Position numbers and translations under genes: made by a program. From Actinomadura livida (lineage in GTDB: Bacteria > Actinomycetota > Actinomycetes > Streptosporangiales > Streptosporangiaceae), in assembly GCF_014648675.1 (NCBI RefSeq), contig NZ_BMRO01000006.1:90556-154555 (forward strand): a DNA stretch of 64,000 nucleotides, written 5' to 3'. Each line of letters opens with the position of its first letter. Position 1 is the stretch's first letter. This document shows positions 32,156 through 40,579 of the stretch, one piece after another. The notes beneath the pieces are model-generated. The model searched no databases and was not told where the DNA came from. It saw only the letters and a program-made list of their open reading frames with translations.

Positions 32156-32172
32156 GTCGTCCGGTCGAGGGG

Positions 32173-33657
32173 TCAGGAGCGGGCGAGGAGCGGCTCCGGT
32201 ACTTCGGCGCCGTCGGGGACGGGCCGTGCCTCGGGGCGCGGGGTGTTCATCACGAAGGCGACGACCAGCGCGCCGAGCAGGATGATCCCCGCCGCCCAGG
32301 CGCCGGCCGTCGCGAAGCCCTCCACCGCCGCCTGCCCGGCGATTTCCGGGGTCGCGCCGTGCGAGGCCAGGTGGTCCGCGGTCGCGGCCGCGGCGATGGT
32401 GTTGAGCACCGCGATACCGATCGAGGCGCCGACCTGCTGCGCGGTGTTGACGGTGGCCGAGGCCACGCCCGAGTCGCCCTCGGCGACACCGTGGGTGGCG
32501 TAGTTGAGGGCGACCGGCATGATCATGCCCGCCCCGAAGCCGCACAGGACCTGCGCGACCAGCACGCCGCCCGCGTAGCCGGTGCCCGGCTCCAGCGTGA
32601 GCAGCCACAGCATCCCGCCGGCGCTGATCAGCATCCCGGGGACGATCAGCGCGCGCGGCGGCACCCTGGGCAGCAGCCGGGCGGTGAGCCCGCCGGCCGC
32701 CAGCAGCACCGCAGCGGTCATCGGGAGGAACGCCGCGCCCGTCTTGACCGGCGAGTACCCCTTGACGACCTGCATGTAGTAGGTCATGAAGAGGAACGCC
32801 CCGAACATTCCGATGACGACGACGCCCACGGCCAGATAGGCGCCGCCGCGGGTGCGGTCGGCGATGACGCGCAGGGGCAGCAGCGGCTGCGCCACCCGGC
32901 TCTCGACGTAGCCGAACGCGGCGAGCAGGACCGCGCCGGCGGCCAGCAGCCCGATGACCGGTGCCGAGTCGAACCCGTCGGCCTCGGCCCGGCCGGCGGC
33001 GTACACGATCGCGACGAGCCCGGTGGTCACCAGCAGCACGCCGGGGATGTCGAACCGGGTCCCGCCCGGGCGCCGCGACTCGGTCAGGACCGCCTGCCCG
33101 CCGATCGCCGCGACCAGGGCGATGGGGATGTTGACGTAGAGGCACCAGCGCCAGTCCAGGTACTCGGTCAGCGCCCCGCCGACCAGCAGCCCGAGGGCGC
33201 CTCCCGCGGCGGCGATGCCGCCCCAGATCCCGAACGCCTTGGCCCGCTCCTTCGGCTCGCTGAACGTCACCGTCAGCAGCGACAGCGCGGCCGGGCCGAG
33301 CAGCGCGCCGAACCCGCCCTGGAGGGCACGGGCGATCAGCAGCGTCTCGAAGCCGTTCGCCGCGCCGCCCAGCGCGGACGCGCCGGTGAAGCCGAGCAGC
33401 GCGATCAGGAAGGCCCGCTTGCGTCCGGTGTAGTCGGCGATCCGGCCGCCGAGCAGCAGCAGGCTGCCGAACGCCAGCGTGTACGCGGTGATGACCCATT
33501 GCCGGTCGCCGTCGGAGATCCCGAGGTCCCGCTGGAGGGACGGCAGCGCGATGTTCACGACGGTGGCGTCCAGGATGATCATGAGCTGGGCCAGCCCGAT
33601 GAAGAGCAGCACGGCCCAGCGGTGCGAACTGCCCGCCGGTGCCTTGGTGGTTGCCAT
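32173..33657 (-). CDS. MFS drug exporter, DHA2 (EmrB/QacA) family
   Basis: A 494-residue transporter with about 14 transmembrane helices. Family motifs are LDATVVNIALPSLQRDLG in helix 1, the motif-A loop GGRIADYTGRKRAF, LQGGFGALLGPAALSLL and the late SGVASATVNTAQQVGASIG. Proton-driven export of a hydrophobic toxic compound is expected. ATG at 33657 is chosen; a GTG 15 bases upstream is possible. The minus-strand ECF41 promoter at 33725-33751 lies about 70 bases upstream and the SigJ-type sigma gene is divergent, so the exporter is very probably a direct target of that sigma factor. Confidence 0.93.
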   Translation of the reverse strand: MATTKAPAGSSHRWAVLLFIGLAQLMIILDATVVNIALPSLQRDLGISDGDRQWVITAYTLAFGSLLLLGGRIADYTGRKRAFLIALLGFTGASALGGAANGFETLLIARALQGGFGALLGPAALSLLTVTFSEPKERAKAFGIWGGIAAAGGALGLLVGGALTEYLDWRWCLYVNIPIALVAAIGGQAVLTESRRPGGTRFDIPGVLLVTTGLVAIVYAAGRAEADGFDSAPVIGLLAAGAVLLAAFGYVESRVAQPLLPLRVIADRTRGGAYLAVGVVVIGMFGAFLFMTYYMQVVKGYSPVKTGAAFLPMTAAVLLAAGGLTARLLPRVPPRALIVPGMLISAGGMLWLLTLEPGTGYAGGVLVAQVLCGFGAGMIMPVALNYATHGVAEGDSGVASATVNTAQQVGASIGIAVLNTIAAAATADHLASHGATPEIAGQAAVEGFATAGAWAAGIILLGALVVAFVMNTPRPEARPVPDGAEVPEPLLARS

Positions 33658-33724
33658 GGATCCGTCCTCATTCACGGTGGTGCGTGCCGCGCGGATCGTT
33701 CGCACGGCGTCCTGATGCCCACGA

Positions 33725-33751
33725 GACGGCGGCGTCCCGGCGCCTGTGACA
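33725..33751 (-). promoter_or_regulatory. ECF41-type promoter driving the MFS exporter
   Basis: On the minus strand TGTCACA (33751-33745) is followed after exactly 16 bases by CGTC (33728-33725). This is the -35/-10 pair described for ECF41 sigma factors. It points at the MFS gene starting at 33657, leaving a leader of roughly 60 bases. Confidence 0.8.
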
Positions 33752-33786
33752 GCGCGGGCGATGTGACGTGACCCACGGCCCGCGGG

Positions 33787-33813
33787 TGTCACACGGCGGC
33801 GGGGACCGGCGTC
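33787..33813 (+). promoter_or_regulatory. ECF41-type promoter driving sigJ
   Basis: On the plus strand TGTCACA (33787-33793), a 16-base spacer and CGTC (33810-33813) form a second perfect ECF41 promoter, with the same spacing as the divergent copy. It stands about 45 bases before the sigma factor start, consistent with autoregulation. Confidence 0.82.
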
Positions 33814-33857
33814 TTGTGCGTATGGCATGGTCGGGAGGCGACGAGGGGAGCCGGACG

Positions 33858-34793
33858 ATGGGCGAGGGCGGCGGGCGGACGGCGAGCACGGTGGGGAGGC
33901 CCGGGGGCGGCCGCACGGACCCGGCCACCGAGGCGTTCATGGCCCACCGCAACCTGCTGTTCACCGTGGCCTATGAGATGCTCGGCTCCGCCGCCGACGC
34001 GGAGGACGTCCTGCAGGAGACCTGGCTGCGGTGGACGGGCGTCGATCTGGAAACGGTGCGGGACCCGCGCGCCTACCTGGTGCGCATCACCACCCGCCAG
34101 GCGCTGGACCGGCTGCGCACGCTCGGCCGGCGCAAGGAGTCCTACGTCGGGCCGTGGCTGCCCGAGCCGCTGCTGACCACGCCCGACGTGGCGGAGGACG
34201 TCGAACTGGCCGACAGCGTCTCGATGGCGATGATGCTGCTCCTGGAGACGCTCGCGCCGACGGAGCGGGCGGTGTTCGTGCTGCGCGAGGTGTTCGACCT
34301 GGCCTACGGCGAGATCGCCGAAGCCGTCGGCAAGAGCCCCGCCGCCGTCCGCCAGATCGCCCACCGTGCACGCGCGCACGTCGCCGCGCGCCGCCCCCGC
34401 GACATCGTCTCCCCCGACGAGACCCGGGCCGCGATCCGGGCCTTCCAGCGGGCGACCGAGACCGGCGACCTCCAGGGGCTGCTGGACGTCCTCGCACCGG
34501 ACGTCGTCCTCCTGACCGACGGCGGCGGAGTCGCACACGCGATGAAGCAGCCGCTCGTTGGGGCCGGGAAGGTGGCGAACCTGCTGCACAGCGGCCTGCG
34601 CACGTTCGCCGCCGGGATGACGGTCGAGGCCGTCCAGGTGAACGGCCATCCGGGACTGGTCATGCGGTTCGGCGGAACCATCCACGGCGTCGTGGCGATG
34701 CGGGTCGAGGACGGCCTCATCACCGGCCTCTACATCGTCCGCAACCCCGAAAAACTGTCCCGCATAGAGCAAGAAACCACGCTGACCCGCTGA
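33858..34793 (+). CDS. sigJ: ECF41-family RNA polymerase sigma factor (SigJ type)
   Basis: A 311-residue sigma factor. Region 2 is MAHRNLLFTVAYEMLGSAAD and EDVLQETWLRWTG; region 4 is LAPTERAVFVLREVFDLAYG with EIAEAVGKSPAAVRQIAHRA. The linker motif YVGPWLPEPL and the SnoaL-like C-terminal domain with LLTDGGGVAHA and GLYIVRNPEKL are diagnostic of ECF41, in which the fused C-terminal domain replaces an anti-sigma factor. ATG at 33858 has AGGGGAG upstream. Two perfect ECF41 promoters in the intergenic region face this gene and the divergent exporter. Confidence 0.94.
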   Translation: MGEGGGRTASTVGRPGGGRTDPATEAFMAHRNLLFTVAYEMLGSAADAEDVLQETWLRWTGVDLETVRDPRAYLVRITTRQALDRLRTLGRRKESYVGPWLPEPLLTTPDVAEDVELADSVSMAMMLLLETLAPTERAVFVLREVFDLAYGEIAEAVGKSPAAVRQIAHRARAHVAARRPRDIVSPDETRAAIRAFQRATETGDLQGLLDVLAPDVVLLTDGGGVAHAMKQPLVGAGKVANLLHSGLRTFAAGMTVEAVQVNGHPGLVMRFGGTIHGVVAMRVEDGLITGLYIVRNPEKLSRIEQETTLTR

Positions 34794-35193
34794 CCCCCGG
34801 GGCGACCGTCCTGACGCGCACGACGTGCGGCGCTTTACTAGAATTCTCTTCTAAGTGGTTGCGAACTCTTGACCCATTCTGGTCACCGTGCACGGCGAAA
34901 GCGGGGCCGGGATGCCCGCTAATGGATCTTCGAACATGCACTTTATTGCCTCTGAGGGAAGAATGTCCTCAAGTTCGGTTATGTCTAGAGTGTCACTCTC
35001 GATGGCGCTGACCTGGGATGACCTATTGATTGAGGCGGCAGATGCGGGTCCCGGTCGTCCAGGAGTGGCCGTATATCAAGGACGCCACAAGCGCGCGAGA
35101 CGCCTGGGGGGCGCGGCCGCCAATGGCGATTCGAATGGGGTTCTGCTGCTAGGTTCCAGGACTTGGGGGAACTGTTTCCTGGGGAGTAACTAA
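34794..35193. other. 400-base gene-free leader before the polysaccharide operon
   Basis: This stretch is clearly less GC-rich than its surroundings and has no coding bias in any frame. TTGACC at 34869-34874 and TAGAGT at 34986-34991 are isolated promoter-like boxes at unsuitable distances from each other. AGAGTGTCACTCT (34987-34999) is a 13-base palindrome. The second half (35040-35190) could fold as a structured leader, but I recognise no riboswitch class. Confidence 0.4.
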
Positions 35194-35832
35194 ATGCCCG
35201 ACAAGCAAGAAGTGATCGATTCGAGGGACCGTTCCGCTTCGCCGGTCTTCGTGGATGTGACCGGGCGCCGCCGCAGGCGGCTGCGCCGGCTCGGCTATGC
35301 GGCCGCGGCCTTGTGCGGGGGCTACTCGATCATGATCGGCATCAGCCTGGTGGGCGGGCCGGTCACCCCGCAGACGCTGCTGCCGAGAGTGGGCGGGGGC
35401 GACGAGACCAAGGTCGTCCCGACTTCGAAGCACCGGCCGCCGGCCGACGACGGACCCGCGGCGCTGCCGCCGCCCCGGCCCTCCTGGCCCGTCCGGGGGA
35501 CGCCCGGAAGCGCGCCACCGCTGCCCCGGGTCTCCGGGAGCGCGCCCTCCGGGGCCGTGCCGTCCCCGCCGGCATCCGATGAGCGGCGCACGGGGCCGCG
35601 GGCCCCGGCCGTGACGCCGAGCCGGCCGGGCGGCACTCCGCCGGCGGCGCCGCCGGCGGACCCGGCGAGCCCGTCCGAGAGTCCTCCGGAGACCGGCGAG
35701 CCCGCCGCGGTCGACGAGCGGCGCGCCGACGTCGGGGCCGAGTCGACCGGCGCCGAACCGCAGGCGGCGGCCGCCACGCCCCTCACCGTCGAGAGCGACC
35801 CGACCGCGCCCGCGGCCGGAGCCCAGGGGTGA
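35194..35832 (+). CDS. Single-pass membrane protein with Pro-rich extracellular region
   Basis: A 212-residue protein: short N-terminal cytosolic part ending in an Arg-rich stretch (GRRRRRLRRLG), one transmembrane helix at about 33-54 (YAAAALCGGYSIMIGISLVG), then about 150 residues of low-complexity Pro/Ala/Ser/Gly. No enzymatic domain is visible. Its stop overlaps the start of the deacetylase/glycosyltransferase gene by GTGA, so it is probably an accessory or scaffold subunit of that machine. Streptomyces matA-matB gives a comparable two-gene layout, although homology to MatA cannot be shown by eye. Confidence 0.75.
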   Translation: MPDKQEVIDSRDRSASPVFVDVTGRRRRRLRRLGYAAAALCGGYSIMIGISLVGGPVTPQTLLPRVGGGDETKVVPTSKHRPPADDGPAALPPPRPSWPVRGTPGSAPPLPRVSGSAPSGAVPSPPASDERRTGPRAPAVTPSRPGGTPPAAPPADPASPSESPPETGEPAAVDERRADVGAESTGAEPQAAAATPLTVESDPTAPAAGAQG

Positions 35833-37943
35833 AGGCAGCGGTCCACGCGCTCCTTCGTCCACGGTGGCTGCTGACGGTCATGGCCTCACTGGCCTTCGCC
35901 TGCGCGCTGTTCGCCCACGGCCTGGTGAACGCGGAGTTCGGCGCGGACGGGAACGCGGCCCGGCCCCGCGGCGCGACGACGGTCCCGCGGGACGTCCGGA
36001 CGGGCGGGCCCATCATCGGCGCCGGCGCGAAGCGATGGCAGTCCCGCGTACCGGACCGGACGGTCATCCTCACCTTCGACGACGGTCCCGACCCGGAGTG
36101 GACGCCGCAGATCCTCGATGTGCTCGACCGGCACAAGGTCCACGGCTCGTTCTTCGTCGTCGGCTCCAAGGTGACCCAGCACCCGGGCATCGTCGAGCGC
36201 ATGCACAGGTCGGGCCACGAGATCGGGCTGCACACGTTCACGCACTCCGACCTCGCCACGGTGCCAGGCTGGCGGTTCGGCATGGAGCTGTCGCAGAGCC
36301 AGCTCGCGCTCGCGGGAGCGACGGGCGTGACCAGCGCCCTCGTGCGGCCGCCCTACTCCTCCACGACGGACGCGGTCGACGACAGCCAATGGAGGGTGCT
36401 GCGGGGCCTCAGCGACGAGGGGTACACCACGGTCCTCACCACGCTGGACTCCAAGGACTGGCAGCGCCCCCCGGTGGGCCGGATCGTCGCCAACTCCACA
36501 CCGGCCGGCCACCGCGGCGAGGTCATCCTGATGCACGACGCGGGCGGCGACCGGTCCCGCACCGTCGCCGCGCTGGACCGGCTGATCCCGCGGCTGCGCG
36601 CACAGGGCTACCGCTTCGCGACGACCGCGGAGGTCATCGGCGAGTCGCAGGCGAACCCGCCCGCCGCGCGCGACCAGCACTGGCGCGGCGTCCTCCTGGT
36701 CGGGATCGTCGGGGTCGCGGGCGTCATCGTCTCCGTCCTGGCCCTGATCCTGCTGCTGGTGGGGGTGCTGATGGTCGTGCGGCTGCTGCTCATGGTGGTG
36801 GTGGCCGGCCGGCACGCGCGCATCCGGCGTCCGGCCCGCTGGTCGTGGGGGCCGCCCGTGACCGAACCCGTGTCCGTGGTCGTCCCCGCCTACGACGAGC
36901 GGGAGTGCATCGCCGACACGGTCCGGTCCCTGGTCCGCGGCACCCATCCGGTCGAGGTGCTCGTCGTGGACGACGGCTCCACGGACGGCACCGCCGACGT
37001 CGCCGAGTCGCTCGCCCTGCCGGGCGTGCGGGTGATCCGGAAACCGAACGGCGGCAAGCCCTCCGCCCTCAACGCCGGGATCGCCGCGGCCCGCTGCGAC
37101 CTGGTCGTGATGATGGACGGCGACACCGTGTTCACCCGCGACACCGTGCGCAGGCTCGTCCAGCCGTTCGCCGACGGGCGGGTCGGCGCGGTGGCCGGCA
37201 ACGCCAAGATCGCCAACCGGAACTCCATGCTCGGCCGGTGGCAGCACATCGAGTACGTCATCGGCACCAACATCGACCGCCGCGTGTACGACCTGCTGCA
37301 CTGCATGCCGACCGTGCCGGGCGCGGTCGGGGCGTTCCGCCGGTCGGCCCTGCGCGAGGTGGGCGGGGTCAGCGACGACACCCTCGCCGAGGACACCGAC
37401 CTGACCATCGAGCTCATCCGCGCCGGTTGGCGGGTGGTGTGCGAGCCGTCCGCGGTCGCCTACACCGAGGCGCCCTCCACGATCGGCCAGTTGTGGCGGC
37501 AGCGGTACCGCTGGTCGTACGGGACGATGCAGGCGATGTGGAAGCACCGGCGCGCGGTGCTCGAACGCGGCCCGTCCGGCCGGTTCGGGCGCTGGGGCCT
37601 GGCGCATCTCGCGATGTTCCAGGTGACGCTGCCGCTGCTCGCGCCGCTCGTGGACGTCCTGCTCGTCTACGGGATCCTGTTCCTCGACCCGGTCAAGACG
37701 GCCGCCGCCTGGGGGGCCGTCCTCGGCGTCCAGTTGATCGGTGCGTGCCACGCCTTCCGCATGGACCGTGAGAAGGCGCGCGTCCTGTGGGCCCTGCCCG
37801 TCCAGCAGTTCGTCTACCGGCAGCTCATGTACGCGGTCCTCATCCAGTCGATCATCACCGCGGCCGGCGGCATCCGGCTCGGCTGGCACAAGCTGCAGCG
37901 CACCGGCGGCCTGGACGCCCTCGTCAGCCAGAACCGCTCGTGA
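35829..37943 (+). CDS. Polysaccharide deacetylase / family 2 glycosyltransferase fusion
   Basis: A 704-residue membrane protein fusing two activities. After an N-terminal membrane helix (13-33), a CE4 NodB deacetylase spans about 75-270 with TFDDGPDP (Asp84/85), metal His135 and His139 in HTFTH, and RPPY (173-176). Two membrane helices (288-326) lead to a processive GT2 domain with DDGSTDGT (381-388), DGD (430-432), EDTD (521-524) and QRYRW (558-562), then C-terminal membrane helices. This is the PgaC/PNAG-synthase pattern with the deacetylase outside the membrane; Streptomyces MatB is similar. Product: probably a beta-linked, partly deacetylated GlcNAc polymer. GTG start. Confidence 0.93.
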   Translation: MKAAVHALLRPRWLLTVMASLAFACALFAHGLVNAEFGADGNAARPRGATTVPRDVRTGGPIIGAGAKRWQSRVPDRTVILTFDDGPDPEWTPQILDVLDRHKVHGSFFVVGSKVTQHPGIVERMHRSGHEIGLHTFTHSDLATVPGWRFGMELSQSQLALAGATGVTSALVRPPYSSTTDAVDDSQWRVLRGLSDEGYTTVLTTLDSKDWQRPPVGRIVANSTPAGHRGEVILMHDAGGDRSRTVAALDRLIPRLRAQGYRFATTAEVIGESQANPPAARDQHWRGVLLVGIVGVAGVIVSVLALILLLVGVLMVVRLLLMVVVAGRHARIRRPARWSWGPPVTEPVSVVVPAYDERECIADTVRSLVRGTHPVEVLVVDDGSTDGTADVAESLALPGVRVIRKPNGGKPSALNAGIAAARCDLVVMMDGDTVFTRDTVRRLVQPFADGRVGAVAGNAKIANRNSMLGRWQHIEYVIGTNIDRRVYDLLHCMPTVPGAVGAFRRSALREVGGVSDDTLAEDTDLTIELIRAGWRVVCEPSAVAYTEAPSTIGQLWRQRYRWSYGTMQAMWKHRRAVLERGPSGRFGRWGLAHLAMFQVTLPLLAPLVDVLLVYGILFLDPVKTAAAWGAVLGVQLIGACHAFRMDREKARVLWALPVQQFVYRQLMYAVLIQSIITAAGGIRLGWHKLQRTGGLDALVSQNRS

Positions 37944-39856
37944 CGCGGAGCAGGTCCGTTCCGCTCATCCTGGGCGGTACCCTCCTGCTCGCCGTGCCGG
38001 GCTGCCACACCTCGGGCGGCGCGGGCCCACCGGCTTCGCCGGGGCCTGACCGGGGCGCCAGGGTCCGCCTCGACCAGGTCGGCTTCCGTCCGGACGAGTC
38101 CAAGCGGGCATATCTGATGACGGCGGCGGCGCAGACCGGGGGGATCCGCTTCACGGTCGAGAACGCCGGGGGTCGGACCGTCCTCACCGGGGCCCCCGGA
38201 CGGCGCACCGGCTCGTGGAACGCGGCCTTCCCGTCCGTCCGCGTCCTGGACCTCACACGGCTGACGGACCGGGGCACCTATCGCGTCGCGGTCAGCGGTC
38301 CGGGCGTGCGGGCGCACTCCCCCTGGTTCCGGGTCGGCCCGGCCGCGGAGGTGCTCGGGCCGCTGCTGCCCCGGCTGCTGCGGTTCTTCCAGGCCCAGCG
38401 GGACGGCGCCGACGTCGTCCCGGCCGTGCTCGGCCGTCGGCCGTGCCATCTGGCGGATCGGGCGGCCGCCGTGTACCAGCCGCCGCGCCACCGCAATGGT
38501 GGGCTCGTCCCGGTGCCCGGCGCCGCCACCGTCGACGTGTCCGGCGGCTGGGCGGACGCGGGCGATTTCCTGAAGTTCACCGCCACCGCGTCCTACTCCA
38601 CCGCCGTTCTCTACTACGCATACCGTGCAGCGCCGTCCGAGCCGGGGCTGGCCGCCGAGGCCGACCACGGCCTGAAGTGGCTGGACAAGATGTGGGACGG
38701 GCGGACCGGCACCCTGTACGCGCAGGTCGGCACCGGCATCGGCGGCGCGGGGTACCTGTCCGACCACGATGTCTGGCGGTTGCCGGAAAGCGACGACATG
38801 CGGCGGGTCGGGCGAGGCGACCCCGAATACCTGCTGCGGTACCGCCCCGTCTTCCGCGCGGCCGCCCCCGGCGCGCCGATCAGCCCGAACCTCGCCGGCC
38901 GCGTCGCCGCCGCGTTCGCGCTCGCGGCGCAGACTCACGCCCGGGATGACCCCGGGGCAGCCCACCGAGCACTGGAACAGGCGGCGGACATTTATGCCCG
39001 CGCGGACACCGCTCCCGGCAAGGGCCTCGTCACCACCTTCCCGCACGAGTTCTACCCCGAGGAGTCCTGGACGGACGACCTGGAGTTCGGGGCGGTGGAA
39101 CTGGCGCGGGCGGCGCGAGCCCTCGGCGACCGCCGGGCCGACGGCTGGCTCCGCCAGGCGGCGCACCGGGCCGCCAGAGCCCTGGAATCGGACGAGCGGA
39201 GTCCTTTGGGTGTCGGCGATGTCAGCGTGCTGGCCCACGCCGACCTGATCGAAGCCCTCGACCAGGGCGCCACCGGTCTCGGCATCGGCCGGGACGAGCT
39301 GGTCGCGGGCGTGAAGCACCGGCTCGACGCCGCCGCCGCGAGGGCCGCCCGCGATCCGTTCGGGGCGGGCGCGGATCCGGCGGTCTCCGACTCGGCCGCG
39401 ACCAGCTTCGGCCTGGCGGGCACAGCCCTGCTCTACCGCCGGATGAGCGGCGGCACGTCCTACGACGCGCTCGGCACCGGGCAGCGCGGCTGGGCCCTCG
39501 GCGCGAACGCGTGGGGATCGTCGTTCGTCATCGGTGCCGGGACCACCTATCCGCGCTGCCCCCACCACCCGGTCGCCAACCTGACCCAGGGCGCCGTCCT
39601 CGAAGGCGCCGTCGTCAACGGCCCCAACGCCGTCACGGCCTTCCAGGACGCGGACGCACTCGACGGCATGCGCCCCTGCACGGTCGCCGGTCTCGCCCAG
39701 TACGACGGGCACGGCATCCGGTACGCCGACCGGATCGGAGCCTGGCAGAACGTCGAACCGGCGGACGACTACACCGCCGCGGCGATCCTCTCAACCGCCC
39801 TGGCGAACGCCCCTGATCCCGCGCCGGGGAGACCTGCCGGACGGCCCCCATCCTGA
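37940..39856 (+). CDS. Glycoside hydrolase family 9 lipoprotein
   Basis: A 638-residue secreted lipoprotein with signal peptide and lipobox LLLAVPGC near residue 19. An N-terminal Ig-like cellulase domain (VRLDQVGFRPDESKRAYLMT) precedes the (alpha/alpha)6 catalytic domain with GGWADAGDFLKF (the two catalytic Asp), HPVANLTQG-type substrate loop and the proton-donor region NVEPADDYTAAAI. GTG overlaps the preceding stop (GTGA), coupling it to the synthase. GH9 contains endoglucanases but also exo-beta-glucosaminidases, so here it may trim the (deacetylated) amino-sugar polymer made by the operon. That specificity is inference. Confidence 0.9.
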   Translation: MTRSRSVPLILGGTLLLAVPGCHTSGGAGPPASPGPDRGARVRLDQVGFRPDESKRAYLMTAAAQTGGIRFTVENAGGRTVLTGAPGRRTGSWNAAFPSVRVLDLTRLTDRGTYRVAVSGPGVRAHSPWFRVGPAAEVLGPLLPRLLRFFQAQRDGADVVPAVLGRRPCHLADRAAAVYQPPRHRNGGLVPVPGAATVDVSGGWADAGDFLKFTATASYSTAVLYYAYRAAPSEPGLAAEADHGLKWLDKMWDGRTGTLYAQVGTGIGGAGYLSDHDVWRLPESDDMRRVGRGDPEYLLRYRPVFRAAAPGAPISPNLAGRVAAAFALAAQTHARDDPGAAHRALEQAADIYARADTAPGKGLVTTFPHEFYPEESWTDDLEFGAVELARAARALGDRRADGWLRQAAHRAARALESDERSPLGVGDVSVLAHADLIEALDQGATGLGIGRDELVAGVKHRLDAAAARAARDPFGAGADPAVSDSAATSFGLAGTALLYRRMSGGTSYDALGTGQRGWALGANAWGSSFVIGAGTTYPRCPHHPVANLTQGAVLEGAVVNGPNAVTAFQDADALDGMRPCTVAGLAQYDGHGIRYADRIGAWQNVEPADDYTAAAILSTALANAPDPAPGRPAGRPPS

Positions 39857-39872
39857 ACCGGGAGTTCGGCCG

Positions 39873-39900
39873 GACTGGGGCTCGCGCCCCGGTCTTATTC
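39873..39900 (+). terminator. Hairpin with T-rich tail after the GH9 gene
   Basis: GACTGGGGC (39873-39881) pairs with GCCCCGGTC (39886-39894), one G-T pair, around a TCGC loop and is followed by TTATTC. It lies 17 bases past the GH9 stop, closing the three-gene operon. Confidence 0.65.
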
Positions 39901-40025
39901 AGGCACACCGTTTGACGACGAGCGCGGTCTGGGCGACCTCGGGCCAGGCGTGGTCGATGGTTAGTGAGCGTTGCTTCCGGCTGTCTCAGGTCTTATTGCT
40001 GCCGTCCGTGGGCACCTAGGTTGGC

Positions 40026-40415
40026 ATGGCGCCCAGCCTTGGCTATGTGATCCTGTACGTTCGCGACCTTGCCGCCTCGATCGCCTTCTACCGGGACGTG
40101 GTGGGGCTCGCGTTCAAGTTCGAGGACGCGGGCTATGCGGAGTTCGCCACCGAGGCCATCAGGTTCGCACTTTACGAGCAGCGTCGCGCCGACTGGCTGA
40201 CCGACAGCCGGACCGCGCCCGGCCCGGCGGCCGAGGTCGTCTTCATGGTCGAGGACGTCGACGCCGAGTCCCGCCGGCTCCGGGACCTGGGCGCCACCAT
40301 CCTCAGCGGCCCCGCCGACCGGCCATGGGGACACCGGACACTGCACGTCGCGGACCCCGACGGCTTTGTCGTGGAGCTCGCGCAAGATATCCCGCGCCGT
40401 CGTCATCGGCGCTAG
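40026..40415 (+). CDS. VOC-family protein
   Basis: A 129-residue glyoxalase-fold protein: LGYVILYVRDLAASIAFYRD, then VVGLAFKFEDAGYAEFATEA, and the second repeat EVVFMVEDVDAESRRLRDLG ending HVADPDGFVVELAQDIP with the metal-site Glu. ATG at 40026. It stands alone; 164 bases without any recognisable element separate it from the convergent regulator gene. Substrate unknown. Confidence 0.87.
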   Translation: MAPSLGYVILYVRDLAASIAFYRDVVGLAFKFEDAGYAEFATEAIRFALYEQRRADWLTDSRTAPGPAAEVVFMVEDVDAESRRLRDLGATILSGPADRPWGHRTLHVADPDGFVVELAQDIPRRRHRR

Positions 40416-40579
40416 AACCGTCCACCGGCAGCACGGTGTCGACATCACCGACCGTCACCGAAGACGGTGATCGCATGCGCACGCTCATCGCCTCGGCGAG
40501 GCCAGCGGCTTCGAGTTCGACGACTAACCTTCCATCCGCGCCACGCGGACTGCGGCAGATGAGAATGGCCGGGCACGGC

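Noticed and set aside
34888..35193. 101-codon frame ending right before the Pro-rich membrane protein gene
   Set aside because: Codon use is random with many A/T-ending codons, unlike every real gene here, and no SD or motif supports it. I treat it as a leader.
39899..39969. Minus-strand tail reading LTIDHAWPEVAQTALVVKRCA before a stop
   Set aside because: It looks like the end of a lost gene but is only about 25 codons and begins after a stop, so no family or origin can be supported.
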